Source of the DNA: Planctomycetes bacterium UBA4800
GTDB taxonomy: Bacteria; Planctomycetota; UBA8108; UBA8890; UBA8898
Assembly (NCBI GenBank): GCA_002402755.1
Contig: DHGK01000355.1
Location: 50,746 to 56,287, forward strand
DNA: 5,542 bases
Direction of reading: 5' to 3'
Below are positions 1 to 5,542 of this stretch, one piece after another; the first letter of the stretch is position 1, and the number at the start of each line of letters is the position of its first letter. Below the pieces are notes generated by a model. The model ran no database searches. It saw nothing but the letters and a program-made list of their open reading frames with translations, and was not told the DNA's origin. The translations under genes and the position numbers were made by a program.

Positions 1-175
1 AAGAGTACCACGAAGGACGCCGGAATGTGATTCACTGAAGGCGGAGATTCGCGCTCGGGTTGCCCTGTGAACGGTTGCCGGACCGCCTCGCACGCCGTGA
101 AGCGCCCGGCGATCCGCGTCCCGTACCCCAAGACCCGGGACCCTGACACCTCCAGCCTCCAGCCTCCAGCCTCGG
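1..175. other. Non-coding stretch at left edge
   Basis: No gene is supported here. All three plus-strand frames entering from the left edge close early: one at 28-30, one at 36-38, and one at 67-69 after 22 codons. The 3' tail of an upstream gene could therefore end here, but its identity cannot be read from so few residues. The stretch lies just downstream of the minus-strand MFS gene. A weak 6-bp inverted repeat (GTCCCG at 118-123, CGGGAC at 136-141) has no T-run beside it, so I do not call a terminator. Confidence 0.5.
151..171. repeat. 7-bp tandem repeat, three copies
   Basis: Three perfect head-to-tail copies of TCCAGCC fill 151-171, ending 4 bp before the stop codon of the minus-strand MFS gene. 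The tract is purine-rich on the minus strand. It is a short microsatellite-like repeat in intergenic DNA. No function can be assigned, and its copy number may vary between strains. Confidence 0.8.
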
Positions 176-1672
176 TCAGTCATCCGTCGGCAGCGGCCTG
201 CCCTTGGTCTCGGGCGCCCAGAAGAGCACGATGAGGCCCGCGAGGTAGACGAGCGCCAGGACGAGCGACACCGAGCGGAACGGCTGCTCGAAGCCCATGC
301 CGTCGAACAGGTTCCTGATCGGGATCTTGAAGAGGATGAAGAGCGCGGCGACCACGCGGCCGACGTTGTAGCAGAACCCGGTCCCGGTGCTCCGCAGGCG
401 CGTGGGGTAGATCTCCGGGAAGTAGATCGAGTAGCCGCCGAAGAGGCTGAGCGTCACGAAACCGAGGAACGGGAGCATGGCGTACGCGTGCCAGCGTTCG
501 TCCAGGAAGAGGAAGACCGCCGAGACGACGACCCAGCAGCACACGAACGCGCCCCCGAAGGCGAGGCGGCGCCCCATGCGCGTCGCGATCCACGTGAAGG
601 CGAGCATTCCGAAGAACGCCCCGACGTCCTGGAGCAGCATGCCCATCGACTTGATGTTGCCGAGCTCCTCGCGCGGCAACTCCCCGAGCGCGGAATCGAT
701 GAGCTCGGGCGTGTAGAAGCCGACGCCCCAGAGGCCGATGACGCCGACGAGCGCGAGCGACAGGCCCACCAGCGTGTTGCGCCGCCAGCGCGGCGTCGTG
801 AAGAGGCCCTTGATGTCGCCGAGCTGGCGGTCGAGGTTCTCGGCGGCGGTCTTGCGGGCGGCGTGCCACGCGTCCGGCTCCTTGACGGTGCGGAAGATGA
901 GGACGACGAGCATCGCCGGCAGGACTCCGATCATGAACAGGACGCGCCACCCCGACACGCCCTCCCCGCCGAGCAGGCCCCAGAGCGTCGTCGGGACCTC
1001 GGGCGAGACGAGGAAGCGCGCGATGGCCGAGCCGGTGAGATTGCCGACCGCCGAGAGGGCCTGGAAGAGACCGAGCGCGAAGGCGCGCGAGTGCTCGGGC
1101 ATGGTCTCGGCTACGAGGCTCGCCGCGGTGGCGAACGCGCCGCCGATGCCGCACCCCATGAGGAAACGGTAGAGGCTGAAATCGGCAAGCCCGGCGGCGA
1201 GGCCCGAAAGGCCCGTGAAGACCGAGTACACCGAGATCGCGATGGCCAGCGTCTTGACGCGCCCCCACTTGTCGCCGTAGACGCCGAAAAAGAACCCCCC
1301 GACCGCCCACCCCAGGATCATGAGCGCGGTGAGCACGTCGCCGAACTGATCGCATTGCTTGGCGTACACGGCGGCGAGCCGCGACTCGAGACGCCGGCCG
1401 GTCTCGGCGGCGGCGTCGCCGGCGCCGACCATGCCGGCGGCGGCGTCCCTCTCGACCTCGGCGCGGATCTCGGGAGCCAGCGCGGCCTCGAGCGGCCCCC
1501 GGCGCTCCTCCCAGCGGATCAGCTCCTTCACGGCCGGGGCGCGGGACAGGACGAAGATACGCTGGTCCATGCAGTCGAACGTCCAGCTCAGGACGGCGAC
1601 GAAGAGGACCCACCAGTGATACCTCGTCAAGCCCTGATACCACCTGAGCTTGGGAAGGGCGTTCTCGGGCAT
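176..1672 (-). CDS. MFS transporter with long TM1-TM2 insert
   Basis: This is a 498-residue inner-membrane permease of the major facilitator superfamily, expected to have 12 helices and to move a small solute by a gradient-driven mechanism. Seen in the protein: an FxxDxxDQ segment in helix 1 (residues 32-37), the loop 2-3 signature GDKWGR (133-138), RF plus GCGIGG in helix 4 (169-178), a GWR..F..G..PA segment (241-253), a second half-copy of the loop motif at 362-369, PEIYPTRLRSTG (419-430) and a terminal PETKGR (487-492). The last two are typical of the sugar-porter, SHS and AAHS branches; the substrate cannot be read. Residues about 48-110 form a charged, Ala/Glu/Arg-rich insert between helices 1 and 2, predicted periplasmic and far longer than usual. 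The start at 1672 is chosen because AAAGGAG lies 5 nt upstream. The frame stays open further upstream to 1909, but that extension is Pro/Arg/His-rich, lacks an RBS and would overlap the divergent gene. It is transcribed away from the czc operon, so a shared role is only possible. Confidence 0.9.
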   Translation of the reverse strand: MPENALPKLRWYQGLTRYHWWVLFVAVLSWTFDCMDQRIFVLSRAPAVKELIRWEERRGPLEAALAPEIRAEVERDAAAGMVGAGDAAAETGRRLESRLAAVYAKQCDQFGDVLTALMILGWAVGGFFFGVYGDKWGRVKTLAIAISVYSVFTGLSGLAAGLADFSLYRFLMGCGIGGAFATAASLVAETMPEHSRAFALGLFQALSAVGNLTGSAIARFLVSPEVPTTLWGLLGGEGVSGWRVLFMIGVLPAMLVVLIFRTVKEPDAWHAARKTAAENLDRQLGDIKGLFTTPRWRRNTLVGLSLALVGVIGLWGVGFYTPELIDSALGELPREELGNIKSMGMLLQDVGAFFGMLAFTWIATRMGRRLAFGGAFVCCWVVVSAVFLFLDERWHAYAMLPFLGFVTLSLFGGYSIYFPEIYPTRLRSTGTGFCYNVGRVVAALFILFKIPIRNLFDGMGFEQPFRSVSLVLALVYLAGLIVLFWAPETKGRPLPTDD

Positions 1673-1677
1673 CGCAG

Positions 1678-1684
1678 CTCCTTT
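1678..1684 (-). promoter_or_regulatory. Shine-Dalgarno site of the MFS gene
   Basis: AAAGGAG on the minus strand ends 5 nt before the ATG at 1672. It decides between this start and longer in-frame alternatives. Confidence 0.8.
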
Positions 1685-1701
1685 CGCCGGGCGCCGCCGC
1701 C

Positions 1702-1731
1702 AGTGTAGCAGGCAGGCGCCGTGTCTGACAA
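1702..1731 (-). promoter_or_regulatory. Probable sigma-70 promoter of the MFS gene
   Basis: On the minus strand, TTGTCA (1731-1726, 5 of 6 to the -35 consensus) is followed after 18 bp by TACACT (1707-1702, 4 of 6 to the -10 consensus). A TGC just upstream of the -10 gives an extended -10. Transcription would begin near 1695, leaving a leader of about 23 nt that contains the Shine-Dalgarno site. The call rests on sequence match alone. Confidence 0.5.
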
Positions 1732-1738
1732 GCGCACG

Positions 1739-1767
1739 TTGACAGGGCCGCACGGTAAGCCTATAAT
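1739..1767 (+). promoter_or_regulatory. Perfect consensus sigma-70 promoter of the czc operon
   Basis: TTGACA at 1739-1744 and TATAAT at 1762-1767 are separated by exactly 17 bp, a full match to the bacterial housekeeping promoter at ideal spacing. The -10 sits in a small AT-rich island inside very GC-rich DNA, which makes chance unlikely. The predicted start is near 1774-1775, only about 5 nt before the ATG of the first gene. Because the promoter is so strong by sequence, control would most naturally be by repression; an inverted repeat overlaps the -10. The 17-bp spacing argues against activation by a MerR-type regulator, which usually works on 19-20 bp spacers. Confidence 0.85.
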
Positions 1768-1778
1768 TGCTATAGACT
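1758..1778. promoter_or_regulatory. Operator-like inverted repeat over the -10 box
   Basis: AGCCTATA (1758-1765) and TATAGACT (1771-1778) are inverted copies matching at 7 of 8 positions, with a 5-nt centre; the inner 5 bp (CTATA/TATAG) are perfect. The site covers the -10 box, the predicted transcription start and the bases up to the first ATG. This is a classic place for a repressor to block RNA polymerase. A metal-responsive repressor is the natural guess given the efflux genes downstream, but no regulator is encoded in the window and I do not match the half-site to a named family. Confidence 0.5.
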
Positions 1779-2192
1779 ATGAAGCACGGCCCATGGATCC
1801 CATTGCTCTCGGCGGCGCTCGCGTGCGCGGTCGTGTGCGCCGGCGGCGCGCGCGGGCTCGTCCTGTGCATCGGCGCCGGCGGGCATGTGGCCGTCGAAGC
1901 CGACCACATCGACGATACCTGCGGTCATTGCGGCGACTGCCCGCCGCCGGGCGCGGCGGCGCTCGACGCGTCCGCGTGCGGACAGTGCGGCGGATGCCTC
2001 GACATCCCGCTTTCGCTGCACGATGGCAATCGCGCCGCACCGGGCGGGCGCGACGCGCGGCACGCCGCCGCGCCGCCCGCGGAGCATGCGAGCGCGCGCG
2101 CGGCGGCGACGCCGGTCGAGGGGATGTCCGGCGGCGACGGGGGCGGCCTCCGCGGCTGCCCGTTGCAGAGAACGCCGATCCTGCGCATCTAA
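1779..2192 (+). CDS. Small exported Cys-rich protein, first gene of the efflux operon
   Basis: This is a 137-residue protein with an N-terminal hydrophobic stretch (about residues 7-22) that looks like a signal peptide, although the protein has few basic residues before it. The mature part holds CGHCGDC (48-54) and CGQCGGC (67-73), two C-x2-C-x2-C clusters, plus VLCIGAGGHVAVE (28-40) and CLDIPL (73-78). Ten Cys and seven His in all point to metal binding or redox chemistry in the periplasm. The region after residue 80 is Ala/Arg-rich and low in complexity. I recall small proteins with a similar 'VLCIG..GHV.VE ... DIPL' pattern next to RND metal-efflux genes, but no function is established to my knowledge. 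The start at 1779 has no Shine-Dalgarno sequence and lies about 5 nt after the predicted transcription start, so translation may be leaderless. Other starts (TTG at codon 9) are less likely. It is followed after 56 nt by czcC. A periplasmic metal sensor, buffer or chaperone for the pump is inference. Confidence 0.75.
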   Translation: MKHGPWIPLLSAALACAVVCAGGARGLVLCIGAGGHVAVEADHIDDTCGHCGDCPPPGAAALDASACGQCGGCLDIPLSLHDGNRAAPGGRDARHAAAPPAEHASARAAATPVEGMSGGDGGGLRGCPLQRTPILRI

Positions 2193-2194
2193 AA

Positions 2195-2244
2195 GCCTCC
2201 GAGCGGGCCCATCCGATCACGAAGCTCGGCAATGCCTCGGAGGC
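2195..2244 (+). promoter_or_regulatory. Leader with two alternative hairpins before czcC
   Basis: GCCTCCGAG (2195-2203) is perfectly complementary to CTCGGAGGC (2236-2244), a 9-bp stem with a 32-nt loop. The right arm contains the czcC Shine-Dalgarno sequence GGAGG (2239-2243), so this fold would block czcC translation. An overlapping stem, CCGAGC (2199-2204) with GCTCGG (2224-2229), uses the same left arm and would leave the ribosome site free. The left arm begins 3 nt after the stop codon of the preceding gene, so ribosomes finishing that gene would cover or melt it. The folds are seen by base pairing; the switch or translational-coupling role is inferred. Confidence 0.45.
2239..2243 (+). 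promoter_or_regulatory. Shine-Dalgarno site of czcC
   Basis: GGAGG lies 5 nt before the ATG at 2249 and fixes that start within an open frame that extends several hundred bases further upstream. Confidence 0.75.
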
Positions 2245-2248
2245 GATC

Positions 2249-3595
2249 ATGCAGTTATCGGTGCGAATCCCATGCTTGTTCTGGGCAGCCGCGTGGACGG
2301 CCGGCTGCGCCGGCGGCGGCGACTTCGGCGGAGAAGGCGCGCCGCGGCAGCGCTCGTACGATGCGGCCCATGCCGCCGCCGCGGCCGTCTGGGAGGAGCC
2401 CGCGGGCGCCCTGAGCGCGTCTGACGCCATCTCGCGTGCGCTTCGCGCGAATCCGGGCTTGGCGTCCGTTGCCTGGGAGCTGCGCGCCGCGGAAGGGCGC
2501 GCCGACCAGGCAGGCGCGCGGCCCAATCCGGTCGCCGAGATCGAGCTGGAGGAGTTCGGCGGAGATCGGTCCGGGCTGTCGCGCGTGGAGGCCACGGCGC
2601 TCCTGGGGCAGGAGATCGAGCTCGGCGGGAAGCGGGCGCTGCGCATGGAAGCGGCCGCGCGCGAGCGAGAGGCCGCGGACTGGGACTGCGAAGCCGAGCG
2701 GCGGGAGGTCCGGCGGCGCGTCGCGTGCGCGTTTGCACGCGTGCTCGCGGCGCAGGAACGCGTGGAGCTGGCCGGCGAAGGGGTGAAGATCGCCGAGGAG
2801 GTCCGGGACACGATTGCGAAGGCGGTCCGGGCCGGCGCGGCGGCTGCCATCGAGGAGTCGGGCGCGCGCATGGCGCTGGCCTCGGCGCGAAGCGAGCGGT
2901 TCGCCGCGCAGGAGGAAGCCGGCCTCGCGCGCGCGGCGCTGGCCGCGCTGTGGGGCGGGGCCGAAGCCCGATTCGCGCACGCCGAAGGCGAGCTCAGGAT
3001 CGATGCGGCGCCGGAGCCGCTCGATGCGCTGCGCGCGCGCCTGGACCGGCATCCCGAGATGCGGCGCGCGGAGGCCGACGTCGGCGCGCGCGAGTCGCTG
3101 CGCTCGCTGGAGCGCGCGCAGCGCATACCGAACCTGACCCTGCGCGCCGGCTACCGGCGCATCGAGGCCGAGGACGCCGACACGTTCGTCGCGGGGATCG
3201 AGGTGCCGCTGCCGCTCTTCGATGCCAACCGCGGGCGCATCCGGGAGGCGGAGGCGCGCCTGGCAGGCGCAGAGGTGCGCCGCGCCGCCCGGCTGCAGGA
3301 GCTGGCGGGAGCGCTTGCGCGGGCGCATGCGGCGCTGCGGATCGCGCTGGAGAAGCGCGATGCGTACGAGCGGGATATCCTGCCGGCCGCGCAGGCGGCC
3401 TTCGACGCGGCGCGCGGGGCATATGCGCAGCGCATGCAGGGGTACCGCGACCTCCTGGCGGCGGAAGAGAAGCTTCTCCAGGCCCGCAGGGAGCACATCG
3501 GCACGCTCCTCCAGGTCGCCGAAGCATGGGCGGATATCGAGTACCTGGCCGGAACGTCGGCATCCGCGCCCGGCATGCACACGAAAGGAGAGTGA
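2249..3595 (+). CDS. czcC: CzcC-type outer-membrane efflux factor (TolC family)
   Basis: This 448-residue protein is the outer-membrane channel of a tripartite RND metal-efflux complex. The N-terminus is hydrophobic and ends in TAGC (Cys20), a near-lipobox with Thr where Leu is usual, so lipidation is likely but not certain. The two OEP repeats are visible: the first has ALRANPGL (64-71), RPNP (91-94) and QEIELGGKR (121-129); the second has RLDRHPEMRRAE (274-285), PNLTLRAGYRR (294-304) and VPLPLFDANRGRI (319-331). The GGKR and PLPLFDxNRG segments are characteristic of CzcC-like members. Long Ala/Glu/Arg-rich helical stretches (about 135-235 and 330-435) fit the periplasmic coiled-coil barrel. 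Length is normal for the family. The frame is open upstream to 1721, but that part is an Arg-rich shadow of the preceding gene. The stop precedes czcB by 7 nt, and the czcB Shine-Dalgarno sequence lies in its last codons, so the two are translationally linked. Confidence 0.9.
   Translation: MQLSVRIPCLFWAAAWTAGCAGGGDFGGEGAPRQRSYDAAHAAAAAVWEEPAGALSASDAISRALRANPGLASVAWELRAAEGRADQAGARPNPVAEIELEEFGGDRSGLSRVEATALLGQEIELGGKRALRMEAAAREREAADWDCEAERREVRRRVACAFARVLAAQERVELAGEGVKIAEEVRDTIAKAVRAGAAAAIEESGARMALASARSERFAAQEEAGLARAALAALWGGAEARFAHAEGELRIDAAPEPLDALRARLDRHPEMRRAEADVGARESLRSLERAQRIPNLTLRAGYRRIEAEDADTFVAGIEVPLPLFDANRGRIREAEARLAGAEVRRAARLQELAGALARAHAALRIALEKRDAYERDILPAAQAAFDAARGAYAQRMQGYRDLLAAEEKLLQARREHIGTLLQVAEAWADIEYLAGTSASAPGMHTKGE
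3584..3590 (+). promoter_or_regulatory. Shine-Dalgarno site of czcB, inside the end of czcC
   Basis: AAAGGAG lies in the last czcC codons, 12 nt before the czcB ATG, which is longer than optimal. A weaker GAGAG at 3594-3598 is only 4 nt away. Expression of czcB may rely on ribosomes terminating on czcC. Confidence 0.5.
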
Positions 3596-3602
3596 GAGCG
3601 CC

Positions 3603-4946
3603 ATGGCAAAGACCACTGTCATCGCCGTCGCGGCGTCGGCCGTCGTTCTGCTCGCCGCCGCGTGGGGGCCCGTGCGGCGAGGTCTCTTCACGCCGGACAT
3701 CCCGCCGGAGCCGCGGGAGACGGCCTCCGCGTGCGGCGAATGCCGCCCGGAGGCCGAGGGAGGAGCCGGCGGGCCGATGTCGATCGACCAGGTGCTCGCG
3801 GAGAGGTGCGAGCACGAGATTCCGGCCTACGAATGCGATCGCTGCCGCTACGAGGTGGGCGTCGTCAAGGTTCCCGCGGCGCTCCTGTCCGGGACGAAGC
3901 CGCTCGTGCGCATGGCCGAGGTCGCCAGGGGCGCGCCGGCGGGAAGCCTGTCGCTGACGGGCGTCGTGGCGCTCAACGAGAACGCGGCGGCGCATGTCGG
4001 CTCCCGCGTGCGCGGCGTGATCGCGCGCGTGTCGATCGATCTGGGCGCCGAGGCGGCCGAGGGAGCCGAGCTCTTCGCCGTCGAGAGCGCGGAGATCGGC
4101 CAGGCCGTCGCCGCCTGCGCGAAGAGCCGCGCCCTGCTCGCGCCGGCGCGGAAGACCGTCGAGCGCGAGGAGATCCTTTTTGCGCGCGGCATCTCCCCCG
4201 AACACGCCCTCATCGCCGCGCGGGCCGAGCTGGAACGCGCGCAGGCCGCCGCGGCCGCCGAGGCGCACGCGCTCGCGATGCTCGGCATGCCCCCCGACGC
4301 CATCGACGCGATCGACCCGGCGCGCGCGCCGCAGGCACCGCCGCGCGTCGTCGTGCGCGCGCCCCTCGCCGGGACCGTGCTCAGGAAGCACGCGGTTCCC
4401 GGCGAACTGGTCGAGCCCGGCCGGAGCGTGATCCTCATCGCGGATCTGCGCACCGTGTGGGTCTGGGCCGATGTCTACGAGCGCGACCTGCCGGCGATGC
4501 TCGCGCTCGCCGCCGGCGGCGGCGCGGGGGTGACGGTGGCGGTCGATGCGTTTCCGGACCGCGCGTTCGAGGGCGCCTGCGATTACGTGGGCGCGATGAT
4601 GGACGAGAAGACGCGCACGGTGAAGGCGCGCATCTCGGTCGCGAATCCCGAGCGGCTCCTGCGGCCGGGGATGTTCTGCCGCGTGGAGGCGCCGCTCCCC
4701 GCGCGCGGCGACGCGCGTGTGGCGCCGGCCGATGCGGTGCTCGAGGACGAGGGCGCGGCGTTCGTGTTCGTGCATCTGAAGGACGAGTACTACGTTCGGC
4801 GGCCGGTCGTGAAGGGACGCGAGCTGCGCGGGACGGTCGAGATTCTCGACGGGGTGGAGGCCGGGACGCGGGTCGTCGCGGGCGGCGCGTTTCTTCTCAA
4901 GTCGGACGTGCTCCGGGAGAAGATGGGCGCGGGCTGCGCGGACTAG
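3603..4946 (+). CDS. czcB: CzcB-type RND periplasmic adaptor with Cys/His-rich N-terminus
   Basis: This 447-residue membrane-fusion protein is expected to bridge the inner-membrane pump CzcA and the outer-membrane channel CzcC. Residues 5-20 are a hydrophobic signal or anchor segment. A metal-binding-like region follows: CGEC (44-47) and C69-x-H71-x6-C78-x2-C81, running into YEVGVVKV (83-90). The adaptor core follows in normal order: beta-barrel start and first lipoyl half (about 112-162), a short helical hairpin (165-225), second lipoyl half with RAPLAGTVL (252-260) and VPGELVEPG (265-273), the barrel segment DLRTVWVWADVYERDL (281-296), the conserved RTVKARISVANP (338-349) with RPGMF (354-358), and the membrane-proximal domain to the C-terminus. 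Length fits CzcB-like adaptors. The Cys/His region resembles N-terminal metal-binding extensions I know from some HME-RND adaptors; zinc, cobalt, cadmium or nickel are candidate ligands. The stop TAG overlaps the czcA Shine-Dalgarno sequence. Confidence 0.9.
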   Translation: MAKTTVIAVAASAVVLLAAAWGPVRRGLFTPDIPPEPRETASACGECRPEAEGGAGGPMSIDQVLAERCEHEIPAYECDRCRYEVGVVKVPAALLSGTKPLVRMAEVARGAPAGSLSLTGVVALNENAAAHVGSRVRGVIARVSIDLGAEAAEGAELFAVESAEIGQAVAACAKSRALLAPARKTVEREEILFARGISPEHALIAARAELERAQAAAAAEAHALAMLGMPPDAIDAIDPARAPQAPPRVVVRAPLAGTVLRKHAVPGELVEPGRSVILIADLRTVWVWADVYERDLPAMLALAAGGGAGVTVAVDAFPDRAFEGACDYVGAMMDEKTRTVKARISVANPERLLRPGMFCRVEAPLPARGDARVAPADAVLEDEGAAFVFVHLKDEYYVRRPVVKGRELRGTVEILDGVEAGTRVVAGGAFLLKSDVLREKMGAGCAD

Positions 4947-4950
4947 GAGG
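4945..4950 (+). promoter_or_regulatory. Shine-Dalgarno site of czcA, overlapping the czcB stop
   Basis: AGGAGG, a full consensus site, begins inside the TAG stop of czcB and lies 5 nt before the czcA ATG at 4956. It fixes the start of the right-edge gene and ties its translation to czcB. Confidence 0.85.
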
Positions 4951-4955
4951 CGGCG

Positions 4956-5542
4956 ATGATCGAGCGCATGACGCGCGCGCTGCTCGCGCAACGGTTGCTC
5001 GTGCTCCTGGCCGCCGGCGGCGCGGCCGCGGGGGGGATCGCCGCGTGGACGCTGCTGCCGATCGATGCCTTTCCCGACGTCACGAACGTCCAGGTGATGA
5101 TCCTGACGAAGGCGCCGGGGCTCGCGGCGGTCGACGTCGAGGAGCGCGTGAGCTTTCCGATCGAGCTTGCCATGCGGGGGCTGCCGAAGGTCAGGCAGGT
5201 GCGCTCGCTCTCCAGGGCGGAGCTGTCGCAGGTCGTGATCGTGTTCGAGGACGGCGCCGGCACGTACTGGACGCGCCAGGTGGTGTTCGAGCGCCTGGCG
5301 GCCGCGCGCGCGAGCCTCCCGCCGGGCATCGAGCCGGAGCTCGGGCCGATCTCGACCGGCCTGGGCGAGATCTTCCAGTACACGCTGGAGAGCGACCGGC
5401 ACGACCTCATGGAGCTCCGGACCGTGCAGGACTGGCTGGTGGCGCCGCGCCTGAAGCCCATCGCGGGCGTCAACGAGGTCAACAGCTTCGGGGGCGCGGT
5501 GAAGCAGTACCAGGTCCTGCTCGATCCCGCGAAGCTGCTCAA
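4956..5542 (+). CDS. czcA: CzcA-type heavy-metal RND efflux pump, 5' part only
   Basis: The first 195 codons (plus 2 nt) of an HME-RND inner-membrane proton/metal antiporter are present; family members are usually over 1,000 residues, so about four-fifths lies beyond the window. Visible parts: helix 1 (about residues 12-34), then PIDAFPDVTNVQV (35-47), which is diagnostic for HME pumps, APGL (53-56), VEERVSFPIE (61-70), SLSRAELSQVVIVF (84-97), YWTRQVVFERL (104-114), STGLGEIFQYTLE (133-145), and VNEVNSFGGAVKQYQV (182-197 would exceed the end; seen at about 182 to the edge). These cover the start of the porter domain. The PIDAFPD/TNVQV wording is closer to the Czc divalent-cation group than to CusA (silver/copper), but the helix-4 residues that best separate the groups are not in the window. 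It would export metal through CzcB and CzcC. Confidence 0.92.
   Translation, partial: MIERMTRALLAQRLLVLLAAGGAAAGGIAAWTLLPIDAFPDVTNVQVMILTKAPGLAAVDVEERVSFPIELAMRGLPKVRQVRSLSRAELSQVVIVFEDGAGTYWTRQVVFERLAAARASLPPGIEPELGPISTGLGEIFQYTLESDRHDLMELRTVQDWLVAPRLKPIAGVNEVNSFGGAVKQYQVLLDPAKLL

Noticed and set aside
118..141. Hairpin GTCCCG/CGGGAC as a terminator for the MFS gene
   Set aside because: Only 6 bp with a 12-nt loop and no U-tract on the minus strand; in GC-rich DNA this is expected by chance.
488..1708. 406-codon open frame on the plus strand opposite the MFS gene
   Set aside because: The translation is Glu/Arg/Ala/Asp repetitive, typical of the antisense of a GC-rich membrane protein; the MFS reading has helices and motifs.
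1673..1909. N-terminal extension of the MFS protein to 1909
   Set aside because: The added 79 residues are Pro/His/Arg-rich without homology-like pattern, run through both promoters and lack an RBS; the ATG at 1672 has a strong one.
1721..2248. Upstream extension of the czcC frame, including an ATG at 1793
   Set aside because: The extension is Arg-rich and overlaps the Cys-rich gene in another frame. The ATG at 2249 has an RBS and a signal peptide right after it.
2255..3700. 481-codon open frame on the minus strand opposite czcC
   Set aside because: Low-complexity Arg/Pro/Leu-rich translation with no recognisable domain, lying wholly opposite a convincing CzcC.
2994..5402. 802-codon open frame on the minus strand opposite czcC, czcB and czcA
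   Set aside because: It is a GC-driven shadow: its translation is rich in Arg, His, Ala and Asp with no domain pattern, while the plus strand holds three clear family members.
1..5542. CRISPR array, tRNA, rRNA, insertion sequence or phage genes
   Set aside because: I saw no spaced direct repeats, tRNA-like folds, transposase motifs or terminal inverted repeats in the window.

Overview
The window reads as chromosomal-style DNA from a high-GC (by eye roughly 70%) Gram-negative bacterium. It carries an outer-membrane efflux factor, a periplasmic adaptor and an inner-membrane RND pump, all led by good Shine-Dalgarno sequences. The phylum cannot be fixed from the sequence. The MFS transporter variant, with a long charged insert after helix 1, is a type I associate with planctomycete, acidobacterial or deltaproteobacterial genomes, but this is recollection and not a measurement.

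Layout: positions 1-175 hold no supportable gene, only three copies of a 7-bp repeat next to the MFS stop codon. Positions 176-1672 (minus strand) encode a 498-residue major facilitator superfamily permease. Positions 1673-1778 are a compact divergent promoter region: a plausible promoter for the MFS gene on the minus strand and, back to back with it, a perfect consensus sigma-70 promoter (TTGACA, 17 bp, TATAAT) on the plus strand. The plus-strand promoter has a 7-of-8 inverted repeat lying over its -10 box and start site. From there four co-oriented genes run to the right edge: a 137-residue exported Cys-rich protein (1779-2192), czcC (2249-3595), czcB (3603-4946) and the first 195 codons of czcA (4956 onward, cut by the window end).

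The plus-strand genes form a heavy-metal efflux operon of the CzcCBA/HME-RND type. CzcA would take divalent metal ions from the periplasm or cytoplasm using the proton gradient, CzcB would couple it to the outer-membrane channel CzcC, and the small Cys-rich protein and the Cys/His-rich N-terminus of CzcB are candidate periplasmic metal-binding elements. The most interesting parts are regulatory: an operator-like palindrome on an ideal promoter, a predicted start only about 5 nt before the first ATG (suggesting leaderless translation), and two mutually exclusive hairpins before czcC, one of which would bury its Shine-Dalgarno sequence. No regulator gene is present in the window.
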